From: Actinomycetes bacterium
GTDB lineage: Bacteria > Actinomycetota > Acidimicrobiia > Acidimicrobiales > Microtrichaceae
Direction of reading: 5' to 3'
DNA: 33,706 bases
NCBI GenBank assembly: GCA_023392475.1
Contig: JAEVZA010000464.1
Coordinates: forward strand, 1 to 33,706
Positions 16,816-23,477 of this stretch are shown here, piece by piece (position 1 is the stretch's first letter; each line of letters opens with the position of its first letter). Below the pieces are notes generated by a model that did no database searches, had not been told where the DNA came from, and worked only from the letters and a program-made list of their open reading frames with translations. The translations under genes and the position numbers were made by a program.

Positions 16816-18636
16816 TCAGCCGGTCGCGGTCAGGGCGGCCAGGACCCGGGCGCGGGTGTCGGCCGGGTCGATCACGTCGTCCACCTCGAAGTGGGTGGCG
16901 ATGTTGAGCGCGCCGCCCACCTCGTAGGCCCGCTCGATCAGCGCCGCCTCGCGGGCGGCCCGCTCCTCTGGATCCTCGATCGCGTCGAGCTCCCGCGCGA
17001 ACCCGAGGCGCACCGCGCCCTCGAGGCCCATGCCCCCGAACTCCCCGGTCGGCCAGGACAGCGTGAGGTCCGGTTCCAGCAGGCTCCCGCCGGCCATCGC
17101 CTGGGCGCCGAGCCCGTACGACTTCCGGAGGACGACGAACACCCACGGCACCGTCGTCCGCGCCGCCGCCAGGAAGAGGTCGCCGAACGCCCGCACCTGG
17201 CCCGCCCGCTCGGCCTCGGGGCCGACCATGAACCCCGGCGTGTCGCACAGCGACACCACCGGCAGCCGCCAGCGCTCGCACAGGCCGAGGAACCGGGTGG
17301 CGGTCGACGCGGCGTCCACGTCGATCGCGCCGCCCAGGTGCAGGGGCTCGTTCGCCAGGAACCCGACGGGCCGGCCCGCGAGCCGCCCGAGCGCGGTCAC
17401 GACGCCGGCGCCGAAGCCGGCCCGCAGCTCGACGACGGATCCCTCGTCGGCCAGGGTCGTCACGACGGACCGCACGTCGTAGCCGCGGCGCCGGGCCGGC
17501 GGCACCACGTCGCGCAGGATGGCCTGGTCGGGTGCCGCGCCGGCGGGCGTGGTGCCCTGGGCGAAGCCGAGCACCGTCTGCGCCGCCTCCACGGCGGCGG
17601 CCTCGTCGGGCACGCGCACGTCCACGACGCCGTTCGACCACTGGACCTCGATCGGTCCGATGTCGGTGGGCGCGACCAACCCGAGCCCGCCGCCCTCGAT
17701 CATCGCCGGTCCGGCCATGCCGATGTTCGAGTCCTCCGTGGCGATGACGACGTCGCAGCACCCCGCCAGCGCGGCGTTGCCCGCGAAGCAGTAGCCGGAG
17801 ACGACGGCGATCGTCGGCACGGTGCCGGCGAGCCGGGCGAAGCGGGCGAACGACGGGACGTCCAGGCCGGACACCCCCGGGGCGTCCACGTCGCCGGGGC
17901 GGCCGCCCCCGCCCTCGGCGAGCAGGACGACGGGCAGCCGGTGCCGGGACGCGACGTCGAGGAGGCGGTCGGTCTTGCGGTGGTTGACGAAGCCCTGGGT
18001 GCCGGCGAGCACGGTCGCGTCGTAGGCGAGCACCGCCACCCGCGACCGAGCCTCGCCGAGGACCGGTGATCCCACGGTGGCGGTGCCGACCAGGAGGCCG
18101 TCAGCAGGCGTGCGCCGGACGAGGTCGTCGACGGACCGACGACCCCGCTGCGCGGCGACGGCCAGCCCGCCGTACTCGTTGAACGACCCTTCGTCGACGA
18201 GCGCCTCGACGTTCGTCCGCGCCGTCCGGCGGCCAAGCTGCGCCCGGCGCTCGACGGCCTCGGGCCGGCGCTCGTCCCGGAGCAGGTCGCGCCGCTCCAG
18301 GACCGCGGCGAGGTCCGGGCGGTCGAGCCCGGTCGGTCCGTCGTCGGCCGCCGGCGCCGCCACGTCCTCGCCGGCACCCTCGGTCACCTCGAGCACCACC
18401 AGCCGCGCGCCGGCGTCGACGTCGTCGCCGACGTGCACGACCAGCTCGGCCACCCGTCCGCCGGCGACGCCCGCCACCGGGTGCTCGGTCTTCATGCTCT
18501 CCAGCGTCACGAGCGGGGTGCCGGGCGCGACCACCTGGCCGACCGCCACGTGCACGGCCGCGCACACGCCGGTCAGCGGCGCCACGACCTCCTCACGACC
18601 GTCGCGCTCCGTGGGTCCGCGTTCGTGCTCCGGCAT
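16816..18636 (-). CDS. Acyl-CoA carboxylase: N-terminal biotinyl domain fused to carboxyltransferase
   Basis: A 606-aa fusion. Residues ~15-82 form a biotin attachment domain with ESMKTEH at 46-52, K49 being the biotinylated lysine. After a charged linker (~83-110), residues ~115-606 form a complete two-lobed carboxyltransferase. Lobe 1 has GTQGFVNHRKTDRLLDVASRH, then SGYCFAGNAALAGCCDVVIA. Lobe 2 has PVVSLCDTPGFMVGPEAE, then RKSYGLGAQAMAGGS and WPTGEFGGMGLEGAV. In most actinobacteria biotin sits on the biotin carboxylase subunit instead. A separate carboxylase subunit is needed and is not in this window. The acyl-CoA substrate is unknown. ATG 18636 lies 8 nt after a TANNNT box. Confidence 0.92.
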   Translation of the reverse strand: MPEHERGPTERDGREEVVAPLTGVCAAVHVAVGQVVAPGTPLVTLESMKTEHPVAGVAGGRVAELVVHVGDDVDAGARLVVLEVTEGAGEDVAAPAADDGPTGLDRPDLAAVLERRDLLRDERRPEAVERRAQLGRRTARTNVEALVDEGSFNEYGGLAVAAQRGRRSVDDLVRRTPADGLLVGTATVGSPVLGEARSRVAVLAYDATVLAGTQGFVNHRKTDRLLDVASRHRLPVVLLAEGGGGRPGDVDAPGVSGLDVPSFARFARLAGTVPTIAVVSGYCFAGNAALAGCCDVVIATEDSNIGMAGPAMIEGGGLGLVAPTDIGPIEVQWSNGVVDVRVPDEAAAVEAAQTVLGFAQGTTPAGAAPDQAILRDVVPPARRRGYDVRSVVTTLADEGSVVELRAGFGAGVVTALGRLAGRPVGFLANEPLHLGGAIDVDAASTATRFLGLCERWRLPVVSLCDTPGFMVGPEAERAGQVRAFGDLFLAAARTTVPWVFVVLRKSYGLGAQAMAGGSLLEPDLTLSWPTGEFGGMGLEGAVRLGFARELDAIEDPEERAAREAALIERAYEVGGALNIATHFEVDDVIDPADTRARVLAALTATG

Positions 18637-18644
18637 CGGGCGGC

Positions 18645-18650
18645 ATCGTA
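18645..18650 (-). promoter_or_regulatory. -10 hexamer of a probable leaderless promoter for the carboxylase gene
   Basis: TACGAT on the minus strand (18650 to 18645) ends 8 nt before ATG 18636. No Shine-Dalgarno is visible between them. Confidence 0.5.
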
Positions 18651-18671
18651 GGGACCCGACCGGTTCCGACG

Positions 18672-18701
18672 CCGGCCGTGGGAGACTCCCGGCCGTGGGA
18701 G
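18672..18701 (+). repeat. Direct 13-mer repeat and 11-bp palindrome at a gene start
   Basis: CCGGCCGTGGGAG occurs at 18672-18684 and 18689-18701, 17 bp apart. Between and overlapping them is the perfect palindrome GGGAGACTCCC (18680-18690). Each copy holds a GTG, but only the second (18695) is in frame with the acetyltransferase. Confidence 0.5.
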
Positions 18702-19429
18702 CACGACACCCCGCCGGGCCGGACCGCGACGTCCGACGTCACGGTCACCCGAACCACGCGGAGCGGCCCGAGCCGTTCGTCCGGCCCTACGAGCTGCGCG
18801 ACCGCGACGACGTGCGGGAGATCTGCTTCCGCACCGGCTTCATGGGCGACCCGGTCGCGGACCAGTACGCCGACCGGGACTCCTTCGCCCACCTGTTCTG
18901 CACCTGGTACGTCGACCACCGCCCCGGGAGCGCCTGGGTCGTGGACGACGGTGACGGGCGGGCCGTGGGCTACCTGATCGGCTCACCCGACGCCCCGCGC
19001 CGCGACGGGCCCGAGGGCCCGCGCCACATGGGGGAGTTCGCGCTCCGGCACGGCGTCGCCCGTGGCGTGTTCGTCCGTCCGGGGACCGCTCGCTTCCTGC
19101 GGCGGGCGGCGAGGGACCTGCGGGCCGACCGCAGCGTGCTCGAGCCGGTGGTGGACGTCCGGGCGTACCCGGCGGAGCTCCACATCAACCTGCTGCCCGT
19201 GGTGCGGGGTCGTGGACTGGGCGGGGTCCTCGTGCGCACGTGGCTCGACCGGTTGCGGGAGCTCGGCGTGCCGGGCGTCCGACTCGGGACGTTCGGGGAG
19301 AACACGGGAGCGATCGCGTTCTTCGAGTCCCAGGGCTTCCGCTCGGCGGGGGACCGGGTGCCGAACCCCGGGTTCCGGATGCCCGACGGCGGCCGCTGCA
19401 CGGTCCGCCACTTCCTGCGCGAGGTCTGA
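18695..19429 (+). CDS. GNAT family N-acetyltransferase
   Basis: A 244-aa acetyltransferase. The N-terminal part (FVRPYELRDRDDVREICFRTGF, ~residues 24-45) is the first strand and helix. The acetyl-CoA loop is in HINLLPVVRGRGLGGVLVRTWLDRLRELG, with RGRGLGG near residues 171-177, followed by VRLGTFGENTGAIAFFESQGF. A middle segment (DAPRRDGPEGPRHMGEFALRHGVARGVFV) is an insert seen in long GNATs. The GTG at 18695 is the only plausible in-frame start near the domain; upstream sequence is antisense to the carboxylase gene. The acetyl acceptor is unknown. Confidence 0.85.
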   Translation: MGARHPAGPDRDVRRHGHPNHAERPEPFVRPYELRDRDDVREICFRTGFMGDPVADQYADRDSFAHLFCTWYVDHRPGSAWVVDDGDGRAVGYLIGSPDAPRRDGPEGPRHMGEFALRHGVARGVFVRPGTARFLRRAARDLRADRSVLEPVVDVRAYPAELHINLLPVVRGRGLGGVLVRTWLDRLRELGVPGVRLGTFGENTGAIAFFESQGFRSAGDRVPNPGFRMPDGGRCTVRHFLREV

Positions 19430-19460
19430 GCTCCCGGCGGCTCGGCGGTCGCCGGCTCAG
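19426..19460. terminator. Inverted repeat containing both convergent stop codons
   Basis: CTGAGC (19426-19431) pairs with GCTCAG (19455-19460). The plus stop (19427-19429) and minus stop (19457-19459) lie inside the arms. A second small hairpin, CGGC with GCCG (19443-19446 and 19451-19454), sits inside. Confidence 0.45.
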
Positions 19461-19855
19461 AGCGAGGTGTTCCAGGTGTCGACGAGCAGGTGCGGGCGCT
19501 TGCCGTCGAGCAGCTGGCTGATCCAGTCGAGGACCTCGGGGTCGACGCGCACGAACTCCGTGCCGTAGAGGCGCCACTCGGCGTCGCCGAAGTCCTGGAT
19601 GCGGCGGATGCGGAGCACGGCCTCGGCGTCGCCGAGCCGGGTCATCACGATCGAGCCGCGACGGAGGTCGGGCGCGACCGGCGCGACGACCGCCGCGCCG
19701 CTCACCGACACGTCGAGCAGGCGGGCGACCTCGGGGTCGCGTGGGCGCGTGCGGAAGCGGCCGTTGACCACCTCGTCCAGTCGCCACTGCAGGAACACGT
19801 CGCCGAGTTGGATGCGCTCACCCAGCCGCCGGCCGGGATCGGGAGGGACGCCCAC
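19457..19855 (-). CDS. PilZ-like domain protein
   Basis: A 132-aa all-beta protein. It has the D-x-S-x-x-G motif of PilZ in LDVSVSGAAVVAP (near residues 47-59) and a later strand with WRLYGTEFVRVDPEVLDWISQLL, the typical PilZ ending. An Arg-rich RFRTRPRD lies just before the DxSxxG motif, where the cyclic-di-GMP-binding RxxxR is expected. Binding of c-di-GMP is plausible but not proven by sequence. The GTG at 19855 has AAGGGA upstream; there is no other good start. Confidence 0.7.
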   Translation of the reverse strand: MGVPPDPGRRLGERIQLGDVFLQWRLDEVVNGRFRTRPRDPEVARLLDVSVSGAAVVAPVAPDLRRGSIVMTRLGDAEAVLRIRRIQDFGDAEWRLYGTEFVRVDPEVLDWISQLLDGKRPHLLVDTWNTSL

Positions 19856-20354
19856 GGTCCCTTGATCGGCCGGGCGCCGACGGGGGTTGAGCGATTGGCG
19901 CCAGACTGCGCTTCAGGGTGCTTCGGACCTCCCCCGTGGCCGGTCATCCGCGCCGGTTCGCGGCGAATCGGGATGGTGGCGGCGAATCGGGGCGGTGGCG
20001 GCGGGGCGTGGTGCACACGTCCCGCGCCGGCTTGCGGCGAATCGGCTGATGCACCTCGTCGCCGTGGAGGGATGCTGCGCCGGCTGCGCCCCGGCCCCGC
20101 GGTGCGAAGGCACCGATTCGCCGCAAGCCGGTTCCGGGATGGCGTCGGGTGAGGGTCCGCACGGCGCGATTCGCCCCAAGCCGGTTTCCGAGGCGCTCGG
20201 TCCCGTGACGGGCTTCGTCTTCCATTCGCCGCAAGCCGGCTCCGGGATGTGCATTGGTTGAGGGTCCGCACATCGCAATTCGCCGCAAGCCGGTTCACGG
20301 CGAGCCTGCGGCGCATCCGACCAGCGAGGCGCCGCCCCCAGCCGGGCGTGCGGC
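19856..20354. other. Non-coding 499-base stretch with dispersed short repeats
   Basis: No open frame here looks like a real protein; the open minus-strand frames are Arg/Ala/Pro-rich shadows. The stretch is filled with copies of a 16-bp repeat in both orientations (see the repeat entry) and a few small hairpins. It separates the PilZ-like and DUF2855 genes, both on the minus strand. Confidence 0.6.
19953..20293. repeat. Cluster of CCGGCTTGCGGCGAAT repeats in both orientations
   Basis: Forward copies are at 19953-19968 (variant CCGGTTCGCGGCGAAT), 19979-19987 (partial) and 20027-20042. Reverse-complement copies are at 20116-20131, 20169-20184 (one mismatch), 20224-20239 and 20278-20293, starting 53, 55 and 54 bp apart. 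The spacers after the first and third reverse copies are alike and share TGAGGGTCCGCAC, so the real unit is about 54 bp. In the third unit GATGTGC (20246-20252) can pair with GCACATC (20268-20274). Confidence 0.75.
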
Positions 20355-21482
20355 TCAGCCGGTGAGGTGGCCGACGTCGTCGCCGCGGAGGGACAGGACG
20401 TGCGCCACGCTCGGCGGCACCTCGCCCCGCAGGGACTCCTCCCACGTCCGGCGCACCGCGTCGGGCCCGTTGCCGTGCACGATCGTGAACCACGTCGCCG
20501 CCCGGGGCGTGAAGGACCGCCACGCCTCGGTGAGCCGCGCCTCCACCCCGCCGGGTCCCCACTCCGCCCGGCGGCGCTCGACCTGGTCGGGCGCGAAGAA
20601 CAGCCGCCGCTCGGGTCCGGGCAGCGGGTCGCCTCCGGCGCCGACACCGGCTCCGGCGTCCCAGTGGGTGTCGCCGAGGATCGTGCTGCTGGTCAGCCGG
20701 TCACCGAGGCGGTGGTGCAGCGCGGCGACCACCGACGGGTTCCCGGCCACGTCGACCAGCGCCGAAGGCCCGGTGGGCAGGCTCGCCGCCTCCTCGTACG
20801 GCAGGACCCGGTCGTAGCAGCCGAGGTCCCGCACGAAGCCGAGGTTCGCGGGCGAGGTGAGGCCGACCACGGCGGGTCGCGGGTCGGGTCGCCGCGACAG
20901 CAGGTGGGCCACGCCGATGGCGGTCTTGGACGAGGCGCTCGTCAGGAGCACCGCGTCGGCGCCCTGCCACGCGCCCTGCGCCAGGTGGTCCTCGAGCAGG
21001 AACGAGGTCGTGAACAGGGGCCGGAGGAGCAGCTCGAGGTCCTCCTCGCCGTCGCGGTGGAGCGCGTCCTGCGCGGGATCCACGAACCGCGTGTACGCGG
21101 CGGCCTGGCCGGCGCGCCGCGGCTCGCCGTCGGTGAACCCGCCCGTGGTGACGGCGGTGGGGCGGACGTCCACGTGCGTGGCCATCGGGACGAAGCCGTA
21201 GAAGCGGCTGCCCACCGCGACGTCGGGGTGCTCCGACGCCTCGACGTGGGCGAACCCCCACGCCGGGACGGCACCCCGCCCGACGGGGGCGGGGAAGGAC
21301 GTCCAGTAGCCGAGGGCGTCGCCGAACACCGCGTAGGTCACGTTGTTGGCCGTCAGCCCGAACGCCTCCACGGCGAGTCGAACGGAGCCGCCGCCGGGCG
21401 CGAGGGGCTCGGGTTCGAGGTCGATCACCTCGGTGTGATGGAGGTCACCCGGATCGACGACGAAGCTGCTGGCACCTGGCAT
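20355..21482 (-). CDS. DUF2855 family protein (MDR-like oxidoreductase relative)
   Basis: A 375-aa protein that matches the DUF2855 family, distant relatives of medium-chain dehydrogenases. The N-terminal part (GSVRLAVEAFGLTANNVTYAVFGDALGYWTSFP, then VPAWGFAHVEAS) is the family signature. The central Rossmann-like half contains DAVLLTSASSKTAIGVAHLL and VVGLTSPANLGFVRDLGCYDRVLPYEE. The catalytic zinc ligands of alcohol dehydrogenases are absent. The ATG at 21482 has GGGAGG upstream. No reaction is established for the family. A palindromic operator-like site lies just upstream. Confidence 0.85.
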   Translation of the reverse strand: MPGASSFVVDPGDLHHTEVIDLEPEPLAPGGGSVRLAVEAFGLTANNVTYAVFGDALGYWTSFPAPVGRGAVPAWGFAHVEASEHPDVAVGSRFYGFVPMATHVDVRPTAVTTGGFTDGEPRRAGQAAAYTRFVDPAQDALHRDGEEDLELLLRPLFTTSFLLEDHLAQGAWQGADAVLLTSASSKTAIGVAHLLSRRPDPRPAVVGLTSPANLGFVRDLGCYDRVLPYEEAASLPTGPSALVDVAGNPSVVAALHHRLGDRLTSSTILGDTHWDAGAGVGAGGDPLPGPERRLFFAPDQVERRRAEWGPGGVEARLTEAWRSFTPRAATWFTIVHGNGPDAVRRTWEESLRGEVPPSVAHVLSLRGDDVGHLTG

Positions 21483-21509
21483 CGCGGGCCTCCCGGCGGC
21501 GCCGGCAAG

Positions 21510-21524
21510 CTGAGACGGTCTCAG
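21510..21524. promoter_or_regulatory. Operator-like 15-bp palindrome upstream of DUF2855 gene
   Basis: CTGAGACGGTCTCAG is a perfect palindrome around 21517. It lies 28 bases upstream of the DUF2855 start, where its promoter should be, and in the space divergent to the SHOCT-like gene. The size and symmetry suit a TetR-type repressor site. No regulator gene is adjacent. Confidence 0.5.
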
Positions 21525-21564
21525 GTGGCGCACCCCTGTCGTGAGTTCACCCACCGACTGGGCG

Positions 21565-21570
21565 TAACCT
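21565..21570 (+). promoter_or_regulatory. Putative -10 box for the SHOCT-like gene
   Basis: TAACCT fits TANNNT, in one of the few AT-richer spots of the window. It is 118 nt before the ATG at 21689, so the leader would be long. Confidence 0.3.
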
Positions 21571-21688
21571 TATGCACCGGACCGGCCACCGGGCCGCCCG
21601 CTGCGGCGCCGCACCCGGAGGTTCCGACGAGCTCCACCAGGCCCGTCGGACGCCGCGTCCCACCCCCCACACCGCGAGGAGGATCGAC

Positions 21689-21970
21689 ATGGGCGCCAGC
21701 CGAACCAGTTTCGCCAAGCTCCAGCGCGACCGGGCCAAGAAGGCCAAGGCCGCGGCGAAGCGCGAGCGTCGTCTCGACAAGGACGCCGAGGTGCCCGAGG
21801 AGGGCGAGGAGCTCGCCGTCGAGGTGCCCGAGGAGGGCGAGGAGCTCTCCGCCGAGCAGCTGCTGAAGCTCGTGGAGGAGCTCCACGCCGACTTCGAGGC
21901 CAAGCGGATCGACTTCGAGACCTTCGAGGAGCGCAAGACCGAGCTCTTCGCCCGCATCTCGGTCGACTGA
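21689..21970 (+). CDS. Small charged protein with SHOCT-like C-terminal domain
   Basis: A 93-aa hydrophilic protein. Residues ~8-31 are a basic helix (RDRAKKAKAAAKRERRLDK). Then an acidic tandem repeat, VPEEGEEL, occurs twice (residues ~35-42 and ~45-52), matching a 30-base duplication in DNA. The C terminus, EQLLKLVEELHADFEAKRIDFETFEERKTELFARI, resembles a SHOCT (short C-terminal) helical hairpin. The ATG at 21689 follows GAGGAGG. The function is unknown; SHOCT domains usually mediate oligomerisation. Confidence 0.75.
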   Translation: MGASRTSFAKLQRDRAKKAKAAAKRERRLDKDAEVPEEGEELAVEVPEEGEELSAEQLLKLVEELHADFEAKRIDFETFEERKTELFARISVD

Positions 21971-22018
21971 CCCGCCGGGTCCTCGACCCGCCCCGACCGA
22001 CGGCCACCTCGGCCGGAC

Positions 22019-22062
22019 CGAGCCGTGCACGTCCGCGCCCCGAGGCGCCGGTGCACGGCTCG
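22019..22062. terminator. Large hairpin between SHOCT-like and PPK2 genes
   Basis: CGAGCCGTGCAC (22019-22030) pairs perfectly with GTGCACGGCTCG (22051-22062). Inside, GCGCC (22035-22039) pairs with GGCGC (22044-22048). The 44-nt structure lies 48 bases after the SHOCT-like stop and before the PPK2 promoter, so it is a probable terminator. Confidence 0.65.
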
Positions 22063-22098
22063 TGCGCGCGCCCGGGAGGAACGGCGCCGCGCCACCGG

Positions 22099-22104
22099 TA
22101 GGTT
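22099..22104 (+). promoter_or_regulatory. Putative -10 box for PPK2
   Basis: TAGGTT fits TANNNT and gives a leader of about 30 nt that contains GGGAGGAG (22128-22135) before the ATG at 22140. Confidence 0.4.
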
Positions 22105-22139
22105 GGGCGCCGAGCCGGGTGCGCGACGGGAGGAGCGGG

Positions 22140-22988
22140 ATGCACGGCAAGCGAGAGGCCCCCAGCACCCGGTCGGGCGCTGCCGAGCACGAGGCGCGCA
22201 AGGCGCTGCGGCGCTACCGGCGCGAGCAGCAGCTGCAGCCGTTCCAGGTGGAGCTGCTCAAGCTGCAGCAGCACCTCGAGGACCTCGACCGACCCATGCT
22301 GATCCTCTTCGAGGGCCGTGACGCCGCGGGCAAGGGCGGCACCATCCGCCGGATCACGCACTACATGAACGAGAAGCACTACCGCGTGGTCGCGCTCGGG
22401 AAGCCCACCGAGACGCAGCGCAGCCAGTGGTACTTCCAGCGCTACGTCGAGCAGTTCCCGACCGGCGGGGAGATCGTCCTGTTCGACCGCAGCTGGTACA
22501 ACCGGGCGATGGTGGAGCCGGTCTTCGGCTTCTGCACGCCGGAGGAGCACCGCCACTTCATGCGGGGCGTCGTCGGGTTCGAGAAGGACCTCGTCCGCAA
22601 CGGCACGATCCTGGTGAAGCTCTACCTGTCGATCACGAAGAAGGAGCAGGCCCGACGCTTCGAGCGGCGCCGGACCGACCCGCTCCGGCAGTGGAAGCTG
22701 AGCGAGATCGACGTGCAGGCCCAGGAGCACTGGGACGACTTCACCAACGCCAAGTACGAGATGCTGCGCCGGTCGCACCGCTCCGAGGCCCCCTGGACGA
22801 TCATCCGCTCCGAGCACAAGCACCTCGCCCGACTCAACGCCATGCGCGTGCTGCTGAACGCCGTGGACTACCCGGATCGCAACCCGCAGCTGGACTACGT
22901 TCCGGATGCCGACGTCGTCGTGTCGGGTGCCCAGGAGCTCGAGCTCATGGAGGCCGAGCGCATCCGCAAGGGCAAGTTCACGTCGTGA
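22140..22988 (+). CDS. ppk2: Polyphosphate kinase 2 (PPK2, class I)
   Basis: A 282-aa cytoplasmic kinase that uses polyphosphate to phosphorylate nucleotides, or the reverse. Walker A is GRDAAGKGG at 59-67. Walker B region is VLFDRSWYNRAMVEPVFGF. The lid is SITKKEQARRFERRRTDPLRQWKLSEID, followed by ERxxDF-type ending residues LDYVPD. Length and motifs fit single-domain class I PPK2. The ATG at 22140 has a strong Shine-Dalgarno. It is followed by a small membrane protein and an MMPL exporter on the same strand. Nucleotide preference cannot be read with certainty from sequence. Confidence 0.95.
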   Translation: MHGKREAPSTRSGAAEHEARKALRRYRREQQLQPFQVELLKLQQHLEDLDRPMLILFEGRDAAGKGGTIRRITHYMNEKHYRVVALGKPTETQRSQWYFQRYVEQFPTGGEIVLFDRSWYNRAMVEPVFGFCTPEEHRHFMRGVVGFEKDLVRNGTILVKLYLSITKKEQARRFERRRTDPLRQWKLSEIDVQAQEHWDDFTNAKYEMLRRSHRSEAPWTIIRSEHKHLARLNAMRVLLNAVDYPDRNPQLDYVPDADVVVSGAQELELMEAERIRKGKFTS

Positions 22989-23037
22989 CGCACGAACGGG
23001 CACCGAGGAACCGACACCGGATGAGTGGAGAGCAGCC

Positions 23038-23355
23038 ATGAGCAGAGCACGGAAGATCCCGAACGACCTCCACCACGTCGCGCAGCTGGCCGGCACGACC
23101 GCGACCGTGGTCGAGGGCGCCGCCATCGCCGCCGAGAAGGCCCAGCAGGCCGCCGACGTGGCCGCCGAGGTCAAGGAGCAGGTCGCCAAGGCCTCGAAGG
23201 GCCGGAGCCGCAAGGTGCTGTTCCTGCTCGTGCTCGCCGGGCTCGCCGCGCTCGGGTTCGTCGCGTGGAAGAAGGCCTCCGCCGGGGGCGACGGCGAGGC
23301 CGACGTGACCGACCTCCGCACGGGCGCGCAGGACTTCGCCGGCTCCATGCCCTGA
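23038..23355 (+). CDS. Small membrane protein of unknown function
   Basis: A 105-aa protein with no family I recognise. Residues 18-55 are an Ala/Glu/Lys-rich amphipathic helix (VEGAAIAAEKAQQAADVAAEVKEQ is the central part), likely a coiled coil. A basic patch (KGRSRK) precedes one hydrophobic helix at about 60-78, then an acidic tail. The ATG at 23038 has GGAGAG upstream. It starts 49 bases after PPK2 and could be co-transcribed. Confidence 0.7.
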   Translation: MSRARKIPNDLHHVAQLAGTTATVVEGAAIAAEKAQQAADVAAEVKEQVAKASKGRSRKVLFLLVLAGLAALGFVAWKKASAGGDGEADVTDLRTGAQDFAGSMP

Positions 23356-23380
23356 CGGGTCGCCCTGACGGGCCGACCTG

Positions 23381-23406
23381 CCCCGGATCGGGAACCCCGT
23401 CCGGGG
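23381..23406 (+). terminator. Weak hairpin before the MMPL gene
   Basis: CCCCGGA (23381-23387) pairs with TCCGGGG (23400-23406) around a 12-nt loop, 25 bases after the preceding stop. A second inverted repeat, GGACGGA with TCCGTCC (23440-23446 and 23453-23459), lies closer to the MMPL start and may be an operator. Confidence 0.3.
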
Positions 23407-23477
23407 AACCCTTCACCCGCCGACGCCCGCTGCCGATGGGGACGGAACGACATCCGTCCTGACACCGGGGAGCAGAC

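Noticed and set aside
20116..20293. Regularly spaced repeats that look like a small CRISPR array (16-bp repeats about 54 bp apart)
   Set aside because: Repeats are too short, two spacers resemble each other, inverted copies lie nearby, and there are no cas genes.
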